Positions 17,069 through 24,119 of a stretch of 64,000 nucleotides of DNA are shown here, one piece after another. The notes beneath the pieces were generated by a model. It saw nothing but the letters and a program-made list of their open reading frames with translations, made no database searches and had not been told where the DNA came from. Each line of letters starts with the position of its first letter. The first letter of the stretch is position 1. This stretch comes from Tenacibaculum sp. 1_MG-2023 (GTDB lineage Bacteria; Bacteroidota; Bacteroidia; Flavobacteriales; Flavobacteriaceae): positions 62,001-126,000 of the forward strand of contig NZ_JAUORH010000003.1 of the NCBI RefSeq assembly GCF_030547425.1, written 5' to 3'. A program made the translations under genes and the position numbers.

Positions 17069-17113
17069 AAATGGCAATGGGAAAAATTACACCAATATTC
17101 TAAACTACAATAA
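17069..17113 (+). repeat. remnant of the effector gene's 3' end (tail copy 3)
   Basis: This 45-base segment has the same length as the genuine toxin end at 15543-15587. It encodes KWQWEKLHQYSKLQ and a stop in the corresponding frame, against KWQWKKLHQYSKLK in the intact gene. The 30 or so bases before it also match those before tail copy 2. Confidence 0.8.
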
Positions 17114-17167
17114 AAACACAATATGCATATATTATTTCTAAATGCTCTTTTTAAATTCTATAATTCG

Positions 17168-17668
17168 ATGTCTAAAATCTCTTTGTTCAAAATAATGTTC
17201 TTGATTTTAATTATGTCTTCTTGTAAAAGTAGAGTGATAAAAGCGCAGGAGTTTTACACTATTTGGGAAAATAATTCTACACCTATTTCAGAAGAAAAAT
17301 TAAAGAGTCTCAACGAGATAGACCAAACAATATACGTCCTCTACGAAAGATTTCTTGATTCTGTAGGTAGTGGAAAAAACAGACTGTTGTCCAATGTGAA
17401 ATATTTAGTTATAGACCAATCTGTAAATGTTACTATTTGTGATTCAATAATTAAAACAAAAGATAATTATGGAAGAGTTTTTTTTAAGCCTATAAATAAG
17501 AAAAAATCAAATAAATATATTCTTTATCCACGTTCTCGAAATACTGAGCGGGCATTGCTTTATTATAATAAAAAGTATAAAAAAATAATAAATAAGAGAA
17601 AACGATTTGCAACTGCGTCTGTTTATGGGTTAAAAAGGGATAAAGATGTTCTAGCTGTTTTTAGCTGA
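17168..17668 (+). CDS. lipoprotein, candidate orphan immunity protein
   Basis: From the ATG at 17168 the protein has 166 residues, with a hydrophobic signal (LFKIMFLILIMSSCKS) and a Cys in the lipobox. The frame is open to an ATG at 17123, but the start at 17168 gives a standard lipoprotein signal. The remainder is lysine-rich with no domain I recognise. It follows toxin-tail copy 3, in the position where the immunity gene sits in the other units, so immunity is a reasonable guess by position only. Its 3' end overlaps the truncated effector fragment by 14 bases in another frame. Confidence 0.6.
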   Translation: MSKISLFKIMFLILIMSSCKSRVIKAQEFYTIWENNSTPISEEKLKSLNEIDQTIYVLYERFLDSVGSGKNRLLSNVKYLVIDQSVNVTICDSIIKTKDNYGRVFFKPINKKKSNKYILYPRSRNTERALLYYNKKYKKIINKRKRFATASVYGLKRDKDVLAVFS

Positions 17669-18539
17669 ACTTAAAGAAGCTACAACTGATGAAGTTGAGG
17701 ATGTTGCTAAATCAAAAATTAAAAAGAAAGTTAAAAAGAAAGCTGAAAAACTTGTAAGTAGTGCTGTAGCAGGTTATAATAATGCTATTGAAAGTAAAGT
17801 AACTACCATTGCATTGGCGAAATTAGCCAAAGGTACTATGGTAGATACAAATGGTAAAATACATACCAAGTCTAGAAAAATTTACCAATACACCGAAGAA
17901 GTATTTAACAAAGAGGTAATTGTAAAAAGAGGTAGACGTTTTAATAACGGTATTGTAAAATCAGCAGCTAACCAAGCACATTATTTTGCAACTAATGGTA
18001 CTAATGTAGAAATACTTAATACATTACGTATAAGACCACTAATGAGTGCAGAAGGTGCATCTGAAGCATTTAGTAAAATATTTAGTTTGGTTGATTTCTC
18101 TATGATGAGCTTAGAAGAAATAACGGATACACCTTTAAACGTACCTGATTTTTTGTTAAAACGTTTTTTACCCAAAACTCCCATAGTAGGTATTAGTTTA
18201 TGGCTTGAGTTTTTAGGATATGTAGCATTAGTTGAACATGAAAAGCAAGAAGCTATAGTTGACCAAATAATGCAAGAAAAACTTGAAAGAGCAAAAATAA
18301 AAGGATTAGATGCTTTAAGAACATTTCTACATGTTTACGAGATGGCATATTTCTTAGAGCCTATTACAAGTAATACTCTATCTAGTATACTTACAGGTAA
18401 GTTTAAAACATTAGAAGAGGTAAGAGATTATGATAAAAAGATATTTAGTGATAGAAATGTCATGCTTTTAATTAGAGAGGATAAAAAAAATCCAGTACAA
18501 GTAAAAACAATTATTGAATCTATTTTTATTGAATATATT
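17655..18539 (+). pseudogene. 5'-truncated effector-like fragment
   Basis: An open frame without an acceptable start runs from 17655 (after an in-frame TAG) through a lysine-rich stretch AKSKIKKKVKKKAEKL into the conserved-looking LAKGTMVDTNGKIHTK, and on to KNPVQVKTIIESIFIE. Only a TTG at 17814 could start it. It resembles the C-terminal half of a larger polymorphic-type effector whose front is missing, lying directly before a lipoprotein gene. There is no stop between the two: the frame continues through the lipoprotein start at 18540. Toxin activity not recognised. Confidence 0.5.
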
Positions 18540-19121
18540 GTGAAATATAAGTTATATATAACGCTAATTATATTTGTTATTTCTTCTTGCAGTATGCAAA
18601 GAAATATTGAAGTAAAGAGTACTACTTCAAAAAGCAATGAAATAATCGGTTGGTATAATCCTAAAAGTAAAAAAATAGACGCGATAAGTTTACCTTTTAA
18701 TCTATATATTGAGAGTAGCCAACAAGAACTTTTATATACTTACCAATACAAATACAGAAATCCTAAAAAAGGCGCTTCTGTGGAAATTTATTATATAAAC
18801 AAAGAAAAAAAGATAGAAGTATTAAAAGATTATGAAGAAAGGTCATTTAGCTCTAATAAAAGAAAAAAGTTCTTATTATACACCAGACATATGATTTATG
18901 ATACTGAACTGTCGAATAAACTATCGTCAAAATATATTAAAGGTAGAGAAACAAAAGACTCTATTACACTAGGGGTTTTTGAAGATTTTTATAAAAATTA
19001 CCCAACTTTAACAAAAGACTTAATAAAAGAAGATACTCTATATTTAAGGTTTAAACTTCTACCACTTAGAGGGAAAGATAAAAAAATAAAAAGAATTAAA
19101 GTACCTATTAAGCTTAACTAA
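18540..19121 (+). CDS. lipoprotein, candidate immunity protein (fused in frame to upstream fragment)
   Basis: A GTG at 18540 starts a 193-residue protein with a lysine, a hydrophobic run and a lipobox (KYKLYITLIIFVISSCS). It is read in the same frame as the effector fragment upstream, so an uninterrupted frame of 435 codons exists from a TTG at 17814. The internal lipobox shows that the natural product begins here. The mature part contains EIIGWYNPKSKKIDAISLP and SITLGVFEDFYKNYPTLTKD, which are recognisably related to segments of the next lipoprotein. Immunity role inferred from position and lipidation. Confidence 0.6.
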   Translation: MKYKLYITLIIFVISSCSMQRNIEVKSTTSKSNEIIGWYNPKSKKIDAISLPFNLYIESSQQELLYTYQYKYRNPKKGASVEIYYINKEKKIEVLKDYEERSFSSNKRKKFLLYTRHMIYDTELSNKLSSKYIKGRETKDSITLGVFEDFYKNYPTLTKDLIKEDTLYLRFKLLPLRGKDKKIKRIKVPIKLN

Positions 19122-19124
19122 TCA

Positions 19125-19784
19125 ATGAAGTTAACTGTTTACTTATTTATAATCTTAACAACATTTACTTGTGCCAACCCTAAAAAAGATCTTGTTTTTA
19201 ATCAAGTTCAGGCTAATGATTATCCAGTAATAATAGGGATGTATAAAAAACGAATTGAAAATAAAATATCATACATAAAACTTCCCAATCAAATTAAAAT
19301 AAGGAATACATCTTATGTTAATCAGACACTAAGTAAAATTAATTATTACCATTTTAGCCCTCATATAGAAAAAGAAAAATCTCAACTAGGGCTTTATACT
19401 ATTAAAAACGATTCACTTATATACGCTACTAATCACCAAAAAAGAATTATTTATGGTAAAGACAGTTTAAATTACATCTATTACATAAGATGTCATCTTT
19501 TAGATACTACCAATGCTGTCCAGTCACAACTTAAACCTTATGTTGAAAAAATGATAAAGGAAAACAAGGATACTTTGCACATAGGTTCTTTTTCTCAGTT
19601 TAAAAACAAACATTATAACTTATTGGAATTGCTGACAAAAAACGATACTATTTCACTGAATTTTATTACAGGTTTAGGAAAAGCTCATAAAATGAAGTAT
19701 AATCCTACAGGAAGCTCAAAACGTAGTGAAGTTAAGGTTAGACCTACTCGTTATAAAACTGTTTTTTTTCCTGTAGAATGGTAA
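19125..19784 (+). CDS. lipoprotein, paralogue of the preceding one
   Basis: 219 residues; signal and lipobox are LFIILTTFTCAN. VIIGMYKKRIENKISYIKLP and HIGSFSQFKNKHYNLLELLTKNDTISLNF align with the preceding lipoprotein (IIGWYNPKSKKIDAISLP, LGVFEDFYKNYPTL...KEDTLYLRF). The two are therefore tandem duplicates that have diverged strongly. It starts 3 bases after the previous stop. This is a second case in the island of doubled lipoprotein genes, typical of immunity clusters. Confidence 0.62.
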   Translation: MKLTVYLFIILTTFTCANPKKDLVFNQVQANDYPVIIGMYKKRIENKISYIKLPNQIKIRNTSYVNQTLSKINYYHFSPHIEKEKSQLGLYTIKNDSLIYATNHQKRIIYGKDSLNYIYYIRCHLLDTTNAVQSQLKPYVEKMIKENKDTLHIGSFSQFKNKHYNLLELLTKNDTISLNFITGLGKAHKMKYNPTGSSKRSEVKVRPTRYKTVFFPVEW

Positions 19785-19795
19785 AAAAGTAAATT

Positions 19796-20266
19796 ATGAT
19801 AAAAAATATAATCAATATAATGCTGATCTTTTTCAGTAGCATTTTTACTACTTTTCAAATAATCTTATTCATAATTTTAGCAGAAGTACTAATACAAGGT
19901 GAGCCTGATAAAAGCAGTAAAGGCTTTTTGTTGTTTTTCTTTTTTATAATTCTATTAACTGCTTTTGGTCTATTAATGAATTTCAAGGGAAGAAAACCAC
20001 TTGTATATGTTACCTGTGCTGGGTTTTCAACTTTAATTATGGTTTATTTGATTAATTATATCGATGAACACTTTACTTATGGCAATGAGATAACAAATAC
20101 ATTGTTAAACATATTTAAGTTTGGAAAAGCTAATTCAGAACTAAATGTTGCAGAACGTTATTATTATGCTAACTTAGTTATAATCTATCCCTTCACTTTG
20201 TTATCATCTTATCTAGCTTTCTATTATTTTTTATTCTACAGCAAAAGAAAAATAGCTAAAAATTAA
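19796..20266 (+). CDS. four-helix membrane protein, unknown
   Basis: The 156-residue protein has about four membrane segments: residues 5-30 (MLIFFSSIFTTFQIILFIIL), 43-62 (LLFFFFIILLTAFGLLM), 70-88 and a C-terminal helix (LVIIYPFTLLSSYLAFYYFLF). No family recognised. It starts 11 bases after the lipoprotein and is probably in the same transcript, so it may be a membrane immunity protein or an accessory gene. Confidence 0.5.
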   Translation: MIKNIINIMLIFFSSIFTTFQIILFIILAEVLIQGEPDKSSKGFLLFFFFIILLTAFGLLMNFKGRKPLVYVTCAGFSTLIMVYLINYIDEHFTYGNEITNTLLNIFKFGKANSELNVAERYYYANLVIIYPFTLLSSYLAFYYFLFYSKRKIAKN

Positions 20267-20289
20267 AACATCAAAGAAACCCATTAAGA

Positions 20290-20892
20290 ATGCAGTTTAG
20301 CTTAGTAACATTTATAAGAAAAATAGTTGAAGGTATTTACCTTACATCTTCACATAAGAGTCCCGATAACTATAATAATGCTACCAGATACAACAATAGG
20401 TCAAACAAGTCGCTCTTTAAAGATTACTTACACATAAAAGTATCTACAGAAGATGTTAGAATTGAAGGATTCTATTACGACGAAACTATATCTATTGATG
20501 TATACGGAAAAGAGTGTAGAGAAAATCCAGACGATTACTTAGATGAAAAGAGTAGTTTTTTAGATGAATTATTTATAAGGTCGCCTGAATATTATAAAAA
20601 CAAACACGACAGGTTTGAAACTCGTAAAAGGTTTAGGTCGCAAATAACAATTTCTTTAAAAGACAAAAATATAAAACTACAAACATCAGTTTTTATGAAT
20701 GAAGTAGAAGCCAGAATGAAGCTTTACGAACAAAACGGTATTAATATATATTATAAAAAATGGGAAATGGAAGATATGTATTTAAGTAAAGCTGGAGAAA
20801 ATATTCTTAAAAAAGATTTTGAAGAATACTTTGTAGACTTAAAGTTTTTAAACCAAAGAAAAGTTGATTTTAGAAGATTAAAAGTTTTATAA
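20290..20892 (+). CDS. hypothetical protein, 200 residues
   Basis: Soluble, highly charged protein with no signal sequence. It opens MQFSLVTFIRKIVEGIYL and has a middle segment LHIKVSTEDVRIEGFYYDETISIDVYG. No known domain recognised. It is the last gene of the island; four bases after its stop the displaced holA sequence begins. Low GC and lysine/asparagine-rich composition match its island neighbours more than holA. Confidence 0.5.
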   Translation: MQFSLVTFIRKIVEGIYLTSSHKSPDNYNNATRYNNRSNKSLFKDYLHIKVSTEDVRIEGFYYDETISIDVYGKECRENPDDYLDEKSSFLDELFIRSPEYYKNKHDRFETRKRFRSQITISLKDKNIKLQTSVFMNEVEARMKLYEQNGINIYYKKWEMEDMYLSKAGENILKKDFEEYFVDLKFLNQRKVDFRRLKVL

Positions 20893-20896
20893 CACC

Positions 20897-21082
20897 AAAA
20901 ACATAGGAATACCCTCATATTTTGTGGACGACTACGTAAATGCTGTCCGTAACTACCCGATGCGTAAAGTATCTCAAATTATAGCCTTACTACGTGATGC
21001 CGATGTAAAAAGCAAAGGAGTAGGAGCCAACCAAACCCATGCTGATATTTTAAAAGAGTTACTGTTTAAGATTTTGCATTAA
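20897..21082 (+). pseudogene. holA: displaced 3' end of holA (61 codons plus stop)
   Basis: The reading frame gives KNIGIPSYFVDDYVNAVRNY and continues to ADILKELLFKILH and TAA. It is the same as the end of holA (13422-13606) apart from a few residues at the left border and one Ala-to-Val change. Between the matching CATATTTTGTGG and CATTAAC segments I count about 13 base differences, nearly all at synonymous positions. So the copies diverged while under selection, not after inactivation, and one came from another strain or species. There is no start codon; this is the right boundary of the island. Confidence 0.88.
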
Positions 21083-21280
21083 CGGTTTGTGTATGAAACG
21101 TAGCGTATAAAAAGACACTAGTTTTTCGGATTAACACAGAGCCGAATTTTTATGTTTTGTTTTACTTTTTTATTTTAAAAGCCAAATTTAAAAAATTGGT
21201 GGTCTTTGTAAATAAGCACAAACCTCTCGATTTAGCACTTATTAGCTATGTTTTATACACCGTGTTATGCACAGCTTTTT
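21083..21280. other. cassette-like non-coding spacer
   Basis: About 200 gene-free bases between the holA remnant and the HEPN gene. The part from about 21220 (AACCTCTCGATTTAGCAC to GTGTTATGCACAGC) looks like the spacers that border orphan genes in flavobacterial genomes, from memory. A GCACAGCTT motif here (21270) recurs on the other side of the two-gene unit (about 22509). Confidence 0.35.
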
Positions 21281-21856
21281 TTAACCAATTTGATTAATCC
21301 AGTCCCTCAAATGCATTTCAAGTCTTTGTCCTTCTTCAGAAGCAAGAATGTTGGTATGCGCAATTACATTTCTACTTCGTTCTGAATCACTTATCCGACT
21401 TGTTACCCAAGCTTGGTCTGGAAAGTAATCTTGAAAGACATCCCAATGATTTATTATTAGTTTTGATAAATCTCCAAAATCCATATAAAAAATCGGATGT
21501 TCATTTCTACCCGTGTGCCATTGATTTTTTTGTTCGTTCGCTTTCCTTTTTTCAAGTTTAGTTTTCATATCACGGTTGGACCTCTTAGTAAACCAATCAG
21601 TACCGTCAATTTCAAAGAATGTGTTTTGAATAAAATCTCTTACTGAATTTTCAAAGACGAAAAGGATTCTAAAATAACGTTGCATTATTATTGAACTTGT
21701 CCTTATGTTTTCAGATGCTACTGCAAATAAGTCGTGGTCTTTTTTTTCCTGATTATCATAAGAGGGAAGTCTCAACAAGCCATTAGCTTGAAGGTCTTTA
21801 ATACAATATGTAGAAAAGACTCCTTTGAGCATAAATGAATCTAATTTTTCTTTCAC
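21281..21856 (-). CDS. Swt1-type HEPN protein (Abi-like putative RNase)
   Basis: A 191-residue helical protein. An N-terminal half (IIMQRYFRILFVFENSVRDFI, read in parts) is followed by a C-terminal SERSRNVIAHTN motif around residue 165. That gives R-x4-H with Asn after the Arg, the catalytic signature of HEPN ribonucleases in the Swt1/Abi-like group. Such domains cleave RNA in toxin-antitoxin and abortive-infection systems. It overlaps the upstream DUF5343 gene by four bases (21853-21856), so the pair is translated together. Function as a defence or TA effector is inferred from the motif and pairing. Confidence 0.75.
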   Translation of the reverse strand: MKEKLDSFMLKGVFSTYCIKDLQANGLLRLPSYDNQEKKDHDLFAVASENIRTSSIIMQRYFRILFVFENSVRDFIQNTFFEIDGTDWFTKRSNRDMKTKLEKRKANEQKNQWHTGRNEHPIFYMDFGDLSKLIINHWDVFQDYFPDQAWVTSRISDSERSRNVIAHTNILASEEGQRLEMHLRDWINQIG

Positions 21857-22485
21857 GATAGTAGTTCTTCTTTTAATGCTTTAAAAATAGCTCTATGCGT
21901 TTCAATATTCTGAGTGTCAGGCAGATGAATCTCAAAGCGGTAAACGAGTCCAAAATCTGATTTTCTTGATATAGAGTTATCCTGCACAATTGGAATAGGT
22001 TGCTGTATTGGCTGATTTTCGGTTGCAGGTGCTGGTTCTACTTTTTTTGGTTCAGTTTTCAATGGTGCACTAAAATCAGCAATTGAGGCTAAGGTTTTAA
22101 AAGTGGTTGCCATTTTTATAGCCACAGAATCACTTTTTCCAGTTTTGGTTTTAAACCAGCCTTTTAATTCATCTCCGGTTTTGGTGTGAGCCGTCTTGTT
22201 GCTATTATATAAATCGTCAAATGCTATTTTAATTCTTTGAGCTAAAACTTTTTTTGACTTTGTTTCATCAACATATTCTCGATACGCAGTTTGTGGTTGA
22301 CCACTAGCACTTAGAAACCCCAAGTATTTCAACAGTTTCGTAACTCCGAAATCATTAGAACTTTTAAATCCTAAGTCTTTTAAAAATTCTATAGTGAATC
22401 TTTCAGGAACCGCAGCCTTTTGGATTTTTCCAAAAATTGCAGTTAAGTTTTTGACCGAAGCCATATAAGGTACATTTGTATCCAT
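21853..22485 (-). CDS. DUF5343-like protein, partner of the HEPN gene
   Basis: 210 residues. The N-terminal two-thirds fits DUF5343: VPYMASVKNLTAIFGKIQKA, FTIEFLKDLGFKSSNDFGVTKLLKYLGFL and RIKIAFDDLYNSN (parts), a winged-helix-like region. A Pro/Gln-rich linker (residues 145-170) follows, then a short conserved end, GLVYRFEIHLPDTQNIETHRAIFKALKEEL, which could be a docking or DNA-binding beta-helix unit. First gene of a two-gene operon; by position it may be the antitoxin or sensor for the HEPN protein. That role is inference. Confidence 0.72.
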   Translation of the reverse strand: MDTNVPYMASVKNLTAIFGKIQKAAVPERFTIEFLKDLGFKSSNDFGVTKLLKYLGFLSASGQPQTAYREYVDETKSKKVLAQRIKIAFDDLYNSNKTAHTKTGDELKGWFKTKTGKSDSVAIKMATTFKTLASIADFSAPLKTEPKKVEPAPATENQPIQQPIPIVQDNSISRKSDFGLVYRFEIHLPDTQNIETHRAIFKALKEELLS

Positions 22486-22515
22486 TTAGTTTTGTTTTTT
22501 TAAGTTGAGCACAGC

Positions 22516-22604
22516 TTGTTTATATAGATGTATAATACATCGTTATACAACCATTTTGATAGGTTTATGATTGTATTTATGATTGTTTATACTCTTACGA
22601 ACCT
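22516..22604 (+). repeat. dispersed 90-bp repeat with conserved hairpin (copy A)
   Basis: Very similar to 39208-39298 in the same orientation: TTTATATAGATGT...ACATCGTTATACA, then ATTTTG(A/T)TAGGTTT, ATTGTATTT and ACGAAC. In this copy GATGTAT-A-ATACATC forms a stem; in the other GATGT and ACATC are kept while the loop differs, so pairing is conserved. Lies upstream of the DUF5343/HEPN operon. Confidence 0.7.
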
Positions 22605-22693
22605 AAAAAAATACCTATACATATTTTTACGGAATCCCATAAGCTCAATTATTTAGGTAATAAAAGTTGTTTTAGCTATCATAAAAGCTTGTA

Positions 22694-23134
22694 TGGGTCG
22701 CTAATATCACGGCATGCTCCGTTAACACTACGGCATGGGTCGCTGATATCACGGCGTGCTCCGTTGACACTGCGGCACGGGTCGCTAATATCACGGCGTG
22801 CTCCGTTGACACCACGGCATGGGTCGCAGATATCACGGCATGGGTCGCTAATACTACGGCACGGGTCGCTAATACTACGGCATGGGTCGCTGATATTACG
22901 GCACGGGTCGCTGATACCACGGCATGGGTCGCAGATATCACGGCATGGGTCGCTGACACCACGGCACGGGTCGCTAATACTACGGCATGGGTCGCTGATA
23001 CCACGGCATGGGTCGCTGATATCACGGCACGGGTCGCTGATACTACGGCATGGGTCGCTGATACCACGGCACGGGTCGCTAATATCACGGCACGGGTCGC
23101 TAACACCACGGCATGGGTCGCTAATACTACGGCA
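22694..23134. repeat. GC-rich tandem array, about 21 units of 21 bp
   Basis: Units read GGGTCGCTAATACTACGGCAT with variants (CT/AT/AC in the middle, GCTCCGTT replacing GGGTCGCT in the first few). I count 21 occurrences of the (A/G)CGG box. The 21-base period keeps frames open on both strands (149 codons on plus, 176 on minus, the latter giving repeated ATHAVVS heptads), so these frames are probably not genes. The base composition is far richer in GC than the surrounding DNA. The rest of the 22605-23313 gap shows nothing else. Confidence 0.8.
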
Positions 23135-23313
23135 ATAGATAAATTAATAACACGAATAAAAAAGCTGACAACGTTGCTAGCCGTAGCCTCAAATTCCAAC
23201 ATATTTTACTAAACGCTCTCGGAGAAAACATTAAAAGAGATTAAGAAAAAGCTATCAACCAATACTTAAAAGTAGAATTTTGTTAGTTGTAGTATGAGTA
23301 AGCAGTTGTAATA

Positions 23314-24006
23314 TTATTTTATTTTTTCTATAGCTTTTCTAACTCCCAACATGTCAGGTTGGTGCTTTTTACATTCCTGGACAGCTTCTGGTAGTTTGTC
23401 CTCAATAAATTTGTTGTAGTCTTTACAAGATTTAAAAATGTTAAATTCCTTATTTTTAAAATCCCAAACAATACCTTTTCCTTTTATAAGGTCATTAGCA
23501 ATAGCACCACCAATAGCCCCAAAATTTACAGCAGTTCCCATAGCCCATTGGTTCACTAACTCAGCTTCGGTATATAAGTAATTCTCTCCGCCTATAATAG
23601 TCCTGACAAACATGTTATGGTAGTTGGTGTTTTGAGCCCTATCAGTTTTGTTTCTGTTTTTTAAAATAGCTTTAATTTGAAAGTATAAGTGCCCTTTATA
23701 GGAAATTGCAAAGACGTTTCTCACCTTTTTATTATTATCAGAGTAATAGAAATAACAATCGTGAATAATACTATCCATAACTTTTTTATTAAAGTTTTTC
23801 ATTACAACAGTTTTTAAAGAACTAGGCTTTTTAGCAATAAAATCTTTTTTAGAAGTATATATCCCTTCAGGGTAATTAGGAGTGTATAAAGAATTAACTT
23901 CAGTAGTTGTTTCTGAAAGTAACTTATTGCTGTTTTTAGAGGTATTATTTTGACCAAAAACTATGTTTGAAAGTAGTAAGGCGAAGATTAAGGTCTTTAT
24001 TTTCAT
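23314..24006 (-). CDS. secreted hypothetical protein
   Basis: 230 residues with a clear Sec signal peptide (IKTLIFALLLSNIVFG, cleavage before QNN). The mature part has a Ser/Asn/Thr-rich start, a central YYSDNNKKVRNVFAISYKGHLYFQ and a glycine-rich short hydrophobic stretch (GTAVNFGAIGGAIANDLI). No domain recognised. Monocistronic and divergent from the ABC-F gene; likely periplasmic or surface. Confidence 0.6.
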   Translation of the reverse strand: MKIKTLIFALLLSNIVFGQNNTSKNSNKLLSETTTEVNSLYTPNYPEGIYTSKKDFIAKKPSSLKTVVMKNFNKKVMDSIIHDCYFYYSDNNKKVRNVFAISYKGHLYFQIKAILKNRNKTDRAQNTNYHNMFVRTIIGGENYLYTEAELVNQWAMGTAVNFGAIGGAIANDLIKGKGIVWDFKNKEFNIFKSCKDYNKFIEDKLPEAVQECKKHQPDMLGVRKAIEKIK

Positions 24007-24119
24007 GCTTTTTTTGTTTTAGAGTTTCAAATATAACAAAATCAATAAACTATCTAAGTGAAAGTTTTTCACAAGTTTATACACCATTTTTGCTAATTTC
24101 GCCGCTTAAAATATTTTGT

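Noticed and set aside
17814-19121. A single 435-residue fusion protein
   Set aside because: An internal lipobox with its own GTG start shows that the second half is a separate lipoprotein; the first half has no proper start.
13607-21082. Classical integrase-driven genomic island
   Set aside because: There is no integrase or transposase gene, the flanking gene is not a tRNA, and the shared segment is too long and too diverged for an att core; homologous exchange is more likely.
22694-23134. CRISPR array
   Set aside because: Units are directly contiguous with no unique spacers, and no cas genes are present.
22672-23202. A 176-codon minus-strand frame of ATHAVVS-type repeats (and a 149-codon plus-strand frame)
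   Set aside because: Both are produced by a 21-bp tandem repeat, which keeps any stop-free frame open; neither has a non-repetitive coding part, so I annotate a repeat array.
23967-24119. N-terminal extension of the ABC-F protein
   Set aside because: It overlaps the start of the divergent secreted protein gene, has low-complexity sequence and precedes a good promoter box; ABC-F proteins start at MITVDQL.
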